Source: CAZJHX01 sp964545715 (GTDB lineage: Bacteria; Myxococcota_A; UBA9042; GCA-2863065). Taken from it: a stretch of DNA of 23,015 nt. Position numbers and translations under genes: made by a program. The notes under the pieces were generated by a model. The model saw only the letters and a program-made list of their open reading frames with translations, did not search any database and was not told the DNA's origin. Position 1 is the stretch's first letter. Each line of letters opens with the position of its first letter. Positions 6,693-14,898 of this stretch are shown here, one piece after another. The DNA lies in the NCBI GenBank assembly GCA_964545715.1, contig CAZJHX010000168.1, positions 1 through 23,015 on the forward strand, written 5' to 3'.

Positions 6693-9335
6693 TCAAATGT
6701 CGCCATCCTTGAGCGCGGCGTGCGCTGCAGCCATCCGCGCGACCGGCACGCGGTACGGGGAGCAGGAGACGTAATCCAGACCTGCGCCGTGGCAGAACGC
6801 CACCGACGCCGGGTCGCCACCGTGCTCACCGCAGATGCCGACCTTCAGGTCCGAGCGCACGCTGCGTCCCTTCTGAGTCGCCAGCTCGACCAGCTGCCCC
6901 ACGGCGGGGTCGATGGTCGCGAACGGGTCGGCCGCCAAGATGCCCGCCTTGATGTAGTCCGGCAGGAACTTGCCGGCGTCGTCGCGGCTCAAGCCAAAGG
7001 TGGTCTGCGTCAGGTCGTTGGTGCCGAAGCTGAAGAAGTCGGCGTGCTGCCCGACTTCATCAGCGGTCAGGGCGGCGCGAGGCAGCTCGATCATCGTGCC
7101 CACCAGGTAGTCGAGCTTGGCGCCGGACGCGGCGATCACGCGATCCGCCGTCTCGATGACGACCGCGCGCAAAATCCGCAGCTCTTCGGCCAGACCGACC
7201 AGGGGAATCATGATCTCCGGGACGATCGTGAAGCCCTCTTCATTCACGAGATGACACGCGGCCGAGACGATCGCCTCGGTCTGCATCTCCGCGATCTCCG
7301 GGAACGTGATCGCCAGGCGGCAGCCACGATGGCCAAGCATCGGGTTGGACTCTTGCAGCCCCTCGACACGCGCGGCGAGGACGTCGACCGACACGCCCAT
7401 CTGCTCGGCGATCGGGCCCAGCTCAGCGCGGTGGTGCGGCAAAAACTCGTGCAGCGGCGGATCCAGCAGGCGAATGGTCACAGGCAGGTCCCGCATGGCG
7501 CGGAAGATGCCGATGAAGTCGTCGCGCTGCATGGGCAGGATCTTGGCCAGCGCCGCCCGGCGCTCTGTGATGTTGCTGCTGAGGATCATCTCGCGAACGG
7601 CGCGGATACGCTCCTCGTCAAAGAACATGTGCTCGGTGCGGCACAGACCGATGCCCTCGGCGCCGAAGTCGCGCGCGACCTGAGCGTCGTGCGGCGTGTC
7701 GGCGTTGGTCCGCACACCCAGACGGCGCAGCTTGTCCGCCCACTCCATGACCTGCTTGAAGTCGTCGCCCAGCTCGGGGTCGATCATCGCGACGCTGCCG
7801 TTGATGACCCAGCCCTCAGTGCCTTCCAGCGTGACCGTGTCGCCCTCGTTGAGCACCAGATCGCCGATACGCGCAGTCTTGGCCTCGGTGTCGATCTGCA
7901 GCGAGCCGACACCGGCCACACAGGTCTTGCCCATGCCGCGTGCGACGACGGCCGCGTGCGAGGTGGCGCCGCCGCGAGCGGTGACGATGCCCTCGGCCAC
8001 ACCCATGCCCGCGATGTCCTCGGGGCTGGTCTCGGGGCGCGCCAGGATGACGGCCTTGCCCGCCTCGGACCAGGCGACAGCGTCGTCCGCAGTGAACACC
8101 AGCTGCCCGCAGGCGGCGCCCGGGCTGGCGCCCAGGCCCTCAGCCACGATGTCCTTGTCCGCGCTGGGGTCCAGGCGGCTGTGCAGCATGGCCTCGACCT
8201 GCTCGGCCGTGACACGCTGTACGGCGGTGGTCTCGTCGATGCTGCCCTCGGCGACCATGTCGACCGCGATGCGGATGGCGGCGGCGGCTGTGCGCTTGCC
8301 GTTGCGTGTCTGCAGCATGAAGAGCCGACCTTGCTGAATCGTGAACTCCAGGTCCTGCATGTCGCGGTAGTGGCCCTCCAGCTTGTGCCGCAGCTCCTCG
8401 AGCTGGGCGTAGATCTCGGGCATGACCTGCTCCAACGTGTTGGAGCCCTCGCCGTTCAGCGGCAGCGGGGTGCGGATGCCGGCAACGACGTCCTCGCCCT
8501 GCGCATTGATGAGGTACTCGCCGAAGAAGCGCTTCTCGCCGGTACCCGGGTCGCGGGTGAACGCCACGCCGGTCGCGCAGTCATCGCCCATGTTGCCGTA
8601 GACCATGGCCTGCACGTTGACGGCGGTGCCCCACTCGTCGCTGATGCCGTTCTGGCGGCGGTACTCGATGGCGTGGTGGTTGTTCCAGCTGCCGAAGACC
8701 GCGTCGATCGCGCCCCACAGCTGCTCGGTCGGGTCCGTCGGGAACGGGCGGCCCAGCTTGCTCTGGACGATGCGCTTGTACGTGGCGACCAGCCCCTGCA
8801 TGTCCTGCGCGGATAGCTCGGTGTCGACCGCGGCTCCGCGCGCCTCCTTCAGCGCGTGCAGCGCGTCCTCGAAGTGCTTGAGGTGGATGCCCAGGACGAC
8901 GTCCGAGTACATCTGGATGAAGCGACGGTAGCTGTCCCACGCGAACCGGGCGCCGCCGCGGGCGAGACCCTGGACAGCCTCGTCGTTCAGCCCCAGGTTC
9001 AGGACCGTGTCCATCATCCCCGGCATCGAGACGCGACCGCCGGAGCGTACGCTGACCAGCAGGGGATCGGCGCTGTCGCCAAACCTCTTGCCCATAGCGT
9101 CCTCAAGCGCGCTCATCGCCACAGAGACCTGCTCGCGCAGGCCGTTGATGTGGCCATTGTTCTCGAAGTAGTGCACGCACGACGCAGTGTCGATCGTGAA
9201 GCCGGCCGGCACCGGCAGGCCGAGGTTGGTCATCTCGGCCAGGTTGGCGCCCTTGCCGCCAAGCTCGTTTTTCATGGAGGAGGCGCCGTCGGCGGAGCCG
9301 TTGCCAAAGAAGAAGACGTGTTTTGAGTCTGTCAC
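6693..9335 (-). CDS. ppdK: Pyruvate, phosphate dikinase
   Basis: The 880-residue enzyme interconverts pyruvate, ATP and phosphate with PEP, AMP and pyrophosphate in the cytoplasm. The length matches the bacterial family. The N-terminal nucleotide-binding half opens with FFFGNGSADG and GGKGANLAEMTNLGLPVPAGF. The swivelling domain carries GGATSHAAVVARGMGKTCVAGV with phospho-carrier His460 (His455 in the Clostridium symbiosum enzyme). The PEP/pyruvate barrel ends with GICGEHGGDPASVAF, where Cys835 is the expected acid/base. All key residues are present. The start is GTG at 9335, sharing 4 nt (GTGA) with the glyQS stop. The neighbour encodes another AMP/PPi-producing enzyme, but a shared purpose is only a guess. 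Confidence 0.97.
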   Translation of the reverse strand: MTDSKHVFFFGNGSADGASSMKNELGGKGANLAEMTNLGLPVPAGFTIDTASCVHYFENNGHINGLREQVSVAMSALEDAMGKRFGDSADPLLVSVRSGGRVSMPGMMDTVLNLGLNDEAVQGLARGGARFAWDSYRRFIQMYSDVVLGIHLKHFEDALHALKEARGAAVDTELSAQDMQGLVATYKRIVQSKLGRPFPTDPTEQLWGAIDAVFGSWNNHHAIEYRRQNGISDEWGTAVNVQAMVYGNMGDDCATGVAFTRDPGTGEKRFFGEYLINAQGEDVVAGIRTPLPLNGEGSNTLEQVMPEIYAQLEELRHKLEGHYRDMQDLEFTIQQGRLFMLQTRNGKRTAAAAIRIAVDMVAEGSIDETTAVQRVTAEQVEAMLHSRLDPSADKDIVAEGLGASPGAACGQLVFTADDAVAWSEAGKAVILARPETSPEDIAGMGVAEGIVTARGGATSHAAVVARGMGKTCVAGVGSLQIDTEAKTARIGDLVLNEGDTVTLEGTEGWVINGSVAMIDPELGDDFKQVMEWADKLRRLGVRTNADTPHDAQVARDFGAEGIGLCRTEHMFFDEERIRAVREMILSSNITERRAALAKILPMQRDDFIGIFRAMRDLPVTIRLLDPPLHEFLPHHRAELGPIAEQMGVSVDVLAARVEGLQESNPMLGHRGCRLAITFPEIAEMQTEAIVSAACHLVNEEGFTIVPEIMIPLVGLAEELRILRAVVIETADRVIAASGAKLDYLVGTMIELPRAALTADEVGQHADFFSFGTNDLTQTTFGLSRDDAGKFLPDYIKAGILAADPFATIDPAVGQLVELATQKGRSVRSDLKVGICGEHGGDPASVAFCHGAGLDYVSCSPYRVPVARMAAAHAALKDGDI

Positions 9336-12277
9336 TTTCGGTCCTGGATGCGGCTGAAGTCCGCAAATGAGCTGAAGTGGTCCCGAATCGCACCCAGCAG
9401 CCCGAGGCGGGCGGCTCGAAGGGCAGGATCATCGGCCATGACGAGAATGTCGTCGAAGAAGGTGTCCACGATGGGACGCAGGCGGCTGAGTGCGACGTCG
9501 ACCGGCTCGGACCGCACGGCCTCAAACTCGCCTAGAAGGGTGCGCTCAGTGGGCTCGGTGAGCAGGGCGCCGTCGTAGGTGCCGCCGGCGGCGATGTCCT
9601 TGGCGATATTGGAGACCCGCTTGAACGTGGTCAGGATCGGCTCCAGCTCACCCGCCTGCCGACGGCCGGCCAGGGCCTCGATCTTGGCGTACACATCTTT
9701 GGGACGCGCCGCGCCCGTTGCGACCACCGCGTCGACCACGTCCTTGGGCAGCCGCTCGCGATACAAGAAGCGCGTGCGGTCGTCGAAGAAGTCCAGGATA
9801 TCCTGGCGGCAGCCGGAGTTGATCGCGTCGCCGTAGCCCGCGATGGCGGCGTCGATCCAGGTGCCGACATCCAGCGGGATGGCGTGCTCGGTGGCCGTCA
9901 GCGTGTTCACGATCGCGATGCACTGGCGCCGCAGGGCGTACGGGTCCTTGCTGCCGGTCGGCTTCAGGCCGATCCCGAAGCAGCCGACGATGCTGTCAAA
10001 GCGATCCGCCAGGCCCACCAGCGTGCCCGTGAGCGACCCCGGGAGATCGTCGTCCGCCGATTTGGGCAGGTAGTGCTCGTAGATGCCGGTGGCGACGGCC
10101 TCGGGCTCGCCGTGCTTGCCGGCGTACTCGCGCCCCATGATGCCTTGGAGGTCGGCGAACTCGTTGACCATATGGGTCGCGAGATCGGCCTTGCACAGCA
10201 GCGCCGTGCGCTGAGCGTCCGCGTCTCCACCCACGGCCGCCACCAGGGCGACCAGCCGGTTGGACTTGTCCCGCACCGACCCCAGCTTCTTGAGCCAGAT
10301 GCGCGTCTCCAAACGCGGCAGAAACTCTTCCAGCGGCTTTTTGAGGTCGGCCTCGTAGAAAAAGCGGGCGTCGGCAAGCCGGGCGCGCAGGACACGCGCG
10401 TTGTTGTGGGCCACGGCCTCAGGTGCGCTCACCTCGGTGCCGGCTGCGACCAGGAAGTTGGGCATCAGCTCACCGGCGGCATTTTCGACCGGGAAGTAGC
10501 GCTGGTGCACGCGCATGGGCGTTATGATCGCCTCGCGCGGCAGCTGAAGCAGCTCGGGCTCAAAGCTGGCCAGCAGCACGACCGGCCACTCCAGGATGTG
10601 TGTCACCTCGTCGAGCAGCGCAGCGTCGATCACCGCGACACCCCCGGCCACCTCGGCCTGGGCTTTGACGTGGGACTCGATGCGCTTGCGGCGCTCCTCC
10701 GAGGACAGGATCACGTGGCGCTCTGCCAGGCCGCTCTCCAGCTCGTCCCAGGTGGTCGCCGCAAAGGGCTCAGGCGCGTGAAAGCGATGACCGCGGCTGT
10801 GCAGCCCACTGTCCACGCCGGCGAAGCTGAACGGCACGTTGGCGCCGCCCAGCGCCGCCACCAACCAGTGAACGGGACGCACGAACGGCGTGCGCTCGCG
10901 ACCCCACCGCATCGGCTTGGGCCAGTGGAGCTTGGCCAGGATCGCCGGCAGCGCCTCCGCCAGCAGCTCGGTGACTGCGCGACCGGTGACGTTGCGCCGG
11001 ACCATCAGGTACTCGCCCTTGGGTCCGTCCTCTTTGTAGACCTCGTCGCCGGGCTGCAGCTTCTTGTAGAAGGCCTCCCCGGCGCGCGTCTTGTTGCCGT
11101 CCGCGTCAAACGCGATGCGCGTGGGCGGCCCCTTGTTGGTCTCCACGATGTCGGGCTGGCTGAGCGGCACAGAGTCCAGCCCCACGACCAGGCGACGCGG
11201 CGTCGAGTCGCAGCGCGCCCCGGTCACGCCCTCCAGGCCCCAGCCGGCCAGGTGCTTCTGCACGGCGGACAGCAGGCTCCTGGCCGCTTTCTGCGCCATG
11301 CGAGCCGGGATCTCCTCAGTGCCGATCTCCAGCAAAAAGGCGCCGCTCTCTCCGACCGGAGCAGCCGCCGCCTCGTCGCCCACAACGGCGTCGACCTTGC
11401 GGGTCTGAGCCTTGGCCGTAAGCGGGAAGCCGGCCTCTTTTCGGTGCTCCAGCCACGCGTCAGCACAGCGCTTGGAGATCTCGCGAACGCGCAGGATGTA
11501 CGCCTGGCGCTCGGTCACCCCGATAGCGCCGCGCGCGTCCAGGATGTTGAACACGTGACTACAGCGCATGCAGTAGTCGTAGGCCGGAATGACCAGGCCC
11601 TCGTCACACAAGCGCAGGCACTCGTCCTTGTACTCCTCGAACCAGCGCAGGTGCATCTGGATGTCGGCCTGCTCGAAGTTGTGCTTGGACCACTGCACCT
11701 CTTCCGCGTGCCGGATGTCGCCGTAGGTCAGGTCGCCGACCCACGTCATGTCGTAGACGCTCTCCACGTCCTGCAGCGACATGGCGATGCGCTCCAGGCC
11801 GTACGTCATCTCGACCGCGATCGGGTCCAGATCATATCCACCGCACTGCTGGAAGTACGTGAACTGCGTGATCTCCATGCCGTCGTACCAGACCTCCCAG
11901 CCCAGTCCCCAGGCGCCCAGCGTGGGCGACTCCCAGTTGTCCTCCACAAAGCGGATGTCGTGCTGCAGCGTGTCGATGCCGATGGCCCGCAGCGACCCCA
12001 GATACAGCTCCTGCACGTCTTTGGGCGACGGCTTCAGCAGCACCTGAAACTGGTGATGGCGCTCTACCCGGTTGGGGTTTTCGCCGTACCGGCCGTCGGT
12101 CGGGCGCCGCGAGGGCTCCACGTACGCAACGCGCCAGGGCTCCGGACCCAGCGCCCGCAGATAGGTGGCGGAGTTGAACGTACCGGCGCCCTTCTCGACA
12201 TCCCACGGCTGCACGATCACGCAACCCTGGGCGGCCCAGTAGTTCTGCAGAGCTAAGATGATGTCCTGAAGCGTCAT
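9332..12277 (-). CDS. glyQS: Fused glycyl-tRNA synthetase, alpha and beta subunits in one chain
   Basis: This 981-residue protein charges tRNA-Gly with glycine using ATP. Residues 1-288 are the alpha subunit: MTLQDIILALQNYWAAQGC, then EPSRRPTDGRYGENPNR (motif 2 region), ITQFTYFQQCGG and YGLERIAMSLQ (motif 3). An Ala-rich linker covers about 289-312. The beta subunit follows from about 313 (FLLEIGTEEIPARM), with PFVRPVHWLVAALGG and a C-terminal anticodon-binding region (SRLRPIVDTFFDDILVMADD). In most bacteria these are two genes; fusion is known, for example, in Chlamydia and plant organelles. I place the start at ATG 12277, because the family begins exactly there; the open frame extends 57 more residues upstream without similarity. 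It is the first gene of the minus-strand operon. Confidence 0.96.
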   Translation of the reverse strand: MTLQDIILALQNYWAAQGCVIVQPWDVEKGAGTFNSATYLRALGPEPWRVAYVEPSRRPTDGRYGENPNRVERHHQFQVLLKPSPKDVQELYLGSLRAIGIDTLQHDIRFVEDNWESPTLGAWGLGWEVWYDGMEITQFTYFQQCGGYDLDPIAVEMTYGLERIAMSLQDVESVYDMTWVGDLTYGDIRHAEEVQWSKHNFEQADIQMHLRWFEEYKDECLRLCDEGLVIPAYDYCMRCSHVFNILDARGAIGVTERQAYILRVREISKRCADAWLEHRKEAGFPLTAKAQTRKVDAVVGDEAAAAPVGESGAFLLEIGTEEIPARMAQKAARSLLSAVQKHLAGWGLEGVTGARCDSTPRRLVVGLDSVPLSQPDIVETNKGPPTRIAFDADGNKTRAGEAFYKKLQPGDEVYKEDGPKGEYLMVRRNVTGRAVTELLAEALPAILAKLHWPKPMRWGRERTPFVRPVHWLVAALGGANVPFSFAGVDSGLHSRGHRFHAPEPFAATTWDELESGLAERHVILSSEERRKRIESHVKAQAEVAGGVAVIDAALLDEVTHILEWPVVLLASFEPELLQLPREAIITPMRVHQRYFPVENAAGELMPNFLVAAGTEVSAPEAVAHNNARVLRARLADARFFYEADLKKPLEEFLPRLETRIWLKKLGSVRDKSNRLVALVAAVGGDADAQRTALLCKADLATHMVNEFADLQGIMGREYAGKHGEPEAVATGIYEHYLPKSADDDLPGSLTGTLVGLADRFDSIVGCFGIGLKPTGSKDPYALRRQCIAIVNTLTATEHAIPLDVGTWIDAAIAGYGDAINSGCRQDILDFFDDRTRFLYRERLPKDVVDAVVATGAARPKDVYAKIEALAGRRQAGELEPILTTFKRVSNIAKDIAAGGTYDGALLTEPTERTLLGEFEAVRSEPVDVALSRLRPIVDTFFDDILVMADDPALRAARLGLLGAIRDHFSSFADFSRIQDRK

Positions 12278-12389
12278 GACCAGCCCCCCGCCGGTGGCCA
12301 CAGATTTCTCGCGCACCTGTAGCCGCGCGTAACTATCACTTGTGCGCGCGCGAACGCAAGCGTAAGGTCCCGTGCCTTGGAGGGTTCGG
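12278..12389. promoter_or_regulatory. Divergent intergenic region between glyQS and the 99-residue gene
   Basis: These 112 bases must hold the promoters for the glyQS operon (minus) and the small plus-strand gene. No consensus promoter is convincing; the best minus-strand guess is TTGCGT, 16 bases, GATAGT. An alternating purine-pyrimidine stretch lies near 12345-12356. Confidence 0.35.
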
Positions 12390-12689
12390 GTGGTTTCAGC
12401 AACGGTAAAAAACGGCGCTCGTTTCGACATCAGGCGCGTCGCCGCCAACGACGCCCAGGTGCGCTACTGCGCCTTTATCGACCTGCCCGGCAACGTCAGC
12501 CACCGCTTTGACGTCGAGTTCGCTGTCCAAACGGGCGAGTTCCAGCCTCCCGAGGCACCCGCCAACACGCCGGCCTGGGCGACGGCCTACCTGCACACCC
12601 TGCTTCGCCAGCTGTCCCGCGCGGGGCAACGCGGCAAGTGGCCCAGAAAGGTGCGGCAGTGGAAGGCCGAGAAGCCAGCGGTTGATTAG
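12390..12689 (+). CDS. Hypothetical protein, 99 residues
   Basis: I choose GTG at 12390 because GGAGGG (12379-12384) sits 5 bases before it; an in-frame GTG at 12372 would add six residues but lacks such a site. The protein has no signal peptide or membrane segment. It starts with a beta-type half (FDIRRVAANDAQVRYCAFIDLPG, broken as FDIRRVAANDAQVRY then CAFIDLPG), contains a Pro-rich middle (QPPEAPANTPAW), and ends basic (GKWPRKVRQWKAEK), which could suit nucleic-acid binding, but this is only composition. I do not recognise a family. It is divergent from glyQS and overlaps the lipase start by 8 nt. Confidence 0.7.
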   Translation: MVSATVKNGARFDIRRVAANDAQVRYCAFIDLPGNVSHRFDVEFAVQTGEFQPPEAPANTPAWATAYLHTLLRQLSRAGQRGKWPRKVRQWKAEKPAVD

Positions 12690-13653
12690 CCTCGCCACCC
12701 GGGCGCTGCTCTGCCTCACGACCGCCACCGCGCTGGCCGCGTGCTTCGCACCCGATACCGACTCCGGTCAACCCGACGCGACCACCACGGACGCCGCCGT
12801 ACCAGTCTCAGATGTCTCAGTCCCAGTCTCAGACGTGGAAGTCCCGGATGTCTCAGTCCCAGTTTCAGACGTGGGAGTCTCAGACGTGGGAGTGCCGGAC
12901 GTCTCAGTCCCAGTCTCAGACGTGGGAGTCCCCGATGTCTCAGTCCCAGACGTGGGGATCGCAGACGTAGGAGGCCCAGATGTCCCAGACGTGGGCGTGC
13001 CGGATGCGCAGGAGGACGCCGGCGACACATGCCCCGTGCCGCGACCGATTCTGCTGGTGCACGGCATCAACGGGTCCAGCGCGGACTACGAGGTCATGGC
13101 GGCGCGGCTCGTCGAAGACGGGTGGCCGCAGGAGCTTGTCTTTTTGTTCGACGCGGCCGACCCGTCGTGGGGCTGCAACGTGGACAACGCGGCGGCCATC
13201 GACGAGCTGGTGGGGGCGATTTTGACGGACACCGGCTTTGACCGCATCGATTTGATCGCCCACAGCATGGGCACGCTGAGCACGCGCTACTGGCTCAAGA
13301 ACCTGGCCGGGCATGAGCTGGTGAACACGTACATCACGCTGGGGGGCATGAATCATGGGCTGCTGTCGCCGTGCTTTGCGCCGGACTGGCTGGGCGTGTG
13401 CGTGTGGAGCGAGCTGTGCGAGTCGGGGCAGTTCATCGCGGAGTTGAACGCGGAGCCGGCCACGCCGGGGCAGCTGCAGTGGGTGTCGATGTACGGGACG
13501 GCGGACCCGACGGTGCCCAACGCGTCGTCGGAGCTGCCCGGGGCGCTGAACGTGGAGTTTGAGGGCGTGGAGCATGCCGGGCCCAACGGGCTGCTGGAGG
13601 CGCCGCAGGTGTACGAGAAGGTGCTCGAGGTGCTGGACCATCCGTGCTGGTGA
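12682..13653 (+). CDS. Secreted lipoprotein lipase of the LipA (Lipase class 2) type with long repeat linker
   Basis: From TTG at 12682 the product has 323 residues, beginning MISLATRALLCL with lipobox ALAAC (Cys21, then Phe). No ATG or GTG fits the signal peptide; the open frame continues upstream but reads as an Arg/Ser/Pro-rich shadow of the 99-residue gene. A V/P/D/S linker covers about 40-110. The hydrolase domain follows: RPILLVHGING (oxyanion region), nucleophile Ser195 in LIAHSMG, Asp275 in GTADPTV and His298 in GVEHAGPNGLL, in the order and with the surrounding residues of Bacillus subtilis LipA (PF01674). It should cleave ester bonds of lipids at the cell surface. Four extra Cys around CFAPDWLGVCVWSELC may form disulfides. 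The substrate is not visible. Confidence 0.88.
   Translation: MISLATRALLCLTTATALAACFAPDTDSGQPDATTTDAAVPVSDVSVPVSDVEVPDVSVPVSDVGVSDVGVPDVSVPVSDVGVPDVSVPDVGIADVGGPDVPDVGVPDAQEDAGDTCPVPRPILLVHGINGSSADYEVMAARLVEDGWPQELVFLFDAADPSWGCNVDNAAAIDELVGAILTDTGFDRIDLIAHSMGTLSTRYWLKNLAGHELVNTYITLGGMNHGLLSPCFAPDWLGVCVWSELCESGQFIAELNAEPATPGQLQWVSMYGTADPTVPNASSELPGALNVEFEGVEHAGPNGLLEAPQVYEKVLEVLDHPCW
12799..13005 (+). repeat. Val-Pro-Asp-Ser linker repeat in the lipase gene
   Basis: Degenerate tandem units coding VPVSDV, VPDVSV and SDVGV, built from DNA blocks such as GTCTCAGTCCCAG and CAGACGTGGGAGT. Codons ending in A or T (TCA, CCA, GGA, GAT) are frequent here and rare in the rest of the gene, which suggests local slippage expansion. 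Confidence 0.85.
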
Positions 13654-13668
13654 GAAGGTGGGCGCTTT

Positions 13669-13680
13669 GTTTGATCAAAC
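13669..13680. promoter_or_regulatory. Perfect 12-bp palindrome, possible operator
   Basis: GTTTGATCAAAC is a perfect palindrome 15 bases after the lipase stop and upstream of the glycosyltransferase cassette, in otherwise very G+C-rich DNA. It could bind a dimeric regulator. There is no T-tract, so it is not a good terminator. Confidence 0.35.
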
Positions 13681-13717
13681 GTCGTTACGGTTTCAACACA
13701 ACGACACCACACGAACC

Positions 13718-13746
13718 TTGCTCACTGGTGGGGGGTCCGATATATC
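13718..13746 (+). promoter_or_regulatory. Candidate sigma70-type promoter for the glycan cassette
   Basis: TTGCTC (13718-13723) and TATATC (13741-13746) are separated by 17 bases. Transcription would begin at about 13753, only a few bases before the ATG at 13756. No ribosome site is visible before that ATG, so the message may be leaderless. Confidence 0.35.
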
Positions 13747-13755
13747 CGCGTTGAC

Positions 13756-14880
13756 ATGACCGACTTCTCTGCACTTATCGTTGCGTCCGTCCCGCCGCCC
13801 GTCACGGGGCAGTCGGTGGCGACGGCGATGTTGCTGCACCGGCTCGAGGCCGACGCCATTCCGCACGAGATCGTCGATGTCGCCCGCAAGTTCCACACCG
13901 GCGCCGCCAGCTACGTGAAACGTGCGTTTGCCGTGGCCGGGCTGCCGATCAAGGCGCTGGGACAAAACCGTAAGCTGCCGCCGGGACGACGCGTGTTCTA
14001 CCTGCAGCTGGGGCAGAGTCATCAGTCGTTTTTGCGCGACCTGCCGCTGCTGGAGGTGGCGCGGCGCCTGGGGCTGCCGACCGTAGTGCACGTGCACGGC
14101 GGCGGATTTCGGGCTGCGTTCGACAGCGCGCCCACAGCCCTGCAGACGGCTATGCGACGAGCGCTGCGCGAGGTGGACCGGGCCATCGTACTGTCGTCGG
14201 GCCTGCGCCCGCTCTTTGAAGGGCTGATGGACGAGCAGCGCGTGGCCGTGGTGGTCAACGGCGTGGATGCCGCGCTGGCCGAGCACGCCGCGGCGCTGCC
14301 GACGCCGAAGCCGCCCAAAGGCGGGCTCACGGTGCTGTACCTCTCCAACATCATGGAGACCAAGGGCTACGCGTACGTGCTGGAGGCCGCCAAGCTGTGC
14401 CAGGAGCGCGGGCTGCCGCACAAGTTCGTGCTGGCCGGCGGGCTGACCGAGTCTTCGACCGTGGACCCCAACGAATACATCGCCGAGCATGGGCTGCAAA
14501 ACGCCGAGTTTGTGGGCCCGGCGTACGGCGACGACAAGCTGGCGCTGCTGGCGTCGGCCGACGCGTTCACGCTGCCGTCGTTTTATCCGACCGAGGGCCA
14601 GCCGATCTCGATTCTGGAGGCCATGCACTACGGGCTGCCGGTGATCACGACCACGATCGGCGGCATCTCGGACGTGATCGTGGACAGCGAGCACGGCGTG
14701 ATCGTGCAGCCGCGCTCGGCCGCCGACATCGTGGACGCCGTCGAGCGGCTGGCCGCTGACAAGAAGCTTCATCGGGCCATTATCAAGCGCAACCAGCGGG
14801 ACGCGCGCGAGCTGTACACCGAGCAGGCCCACGGGGCCGCCATGCTCGAGGTGCTGGACGGGGTGGCCGCCCATGTGTGA
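13756..14880 (+). CDS. Glycosyltransferase, GT4 type (group 1)
   Basis: The 374-residue protein begins LIVASVPPPVTGQSVATAM, a usual start for GT4 enzymes, with the acceptor-side domain at about 1-175 (including VVHVHGGGFRAAF) and the nucleotide-sugar domain after about 190. The latter has LYLSNIMETKGYAYVLEAA, a Gly-rich VLAGGL strand, and the catalytic E-x7-E pair Glu280/Glu288 in PTEGQPISILEAMHYGLPVI. It should transfer a sugar from an NDP-sugar to a growing glycan at the inner membrane, with retention; neither sugar nor acceptor can be read. First of three plus-strand genes with galE and a second GT4, a small surface-polysaccharide or glycolipid cassette. No ribosome site is seen before the ATG; see the candidate promoter just upstream. 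Confidence 0.9.
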   Translation: MTDFSALIVASVPPPVTGQSVATAMLLHRLEADAIPHEIVDVARKFHTGAASYVKRAFAVAGLPIKALGQNRKLPPGRRVFYLQLGQSHQSFLRDLPLLEVARRLGLPTVVHVHGGGFRAAFDSAPTALQTAMRRALREVDRAIVLSSGLRPLFEGLMDEQRVAVVVNGVDAALAEHAAALPTPKPPKGGLTVLYLSNIMETKGYAYVLEAAKLCQERGLPHKFVLAGGLTESSTVDPNEYIAEHGLQNAEFVGPAYGDDKLALLASADAFTLPSFYPTEGQPISILEAMHYGLPVITTTIGGISDVIVDSEHGVIVQPRSAADIVDAVERLAADKKLHRAIIKRNQRDARELYTEQAHGAAMLEVLDGVAAHV

Positions 14881-14898
14881 TCGTGCCGGGAGTTCAGC

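Noticed and set aside
9884..12256. A 790-codon plus-strand frame opposite glyQS, and a similar 698-codon one opposite ppdK (6720-8816).
   Set aside because: Both mirror highly conserved enzymes on the other strand and show only shadow composition.
12345..12356. Alternating GC tract in the glyQS upstream region as a Z-DNA or special regulatory element.
   Set aside because: Short alternating G/C runs are expected by chance at this base composition, and nothing else supports a role.
12768..13070. Minus-strand frame with a Thr/Ser/Glu/Gly repeat opposite the lipase linker.
   Set aside because: It is the reverse reading of the linker DNA, without signal peptide or folded domain.
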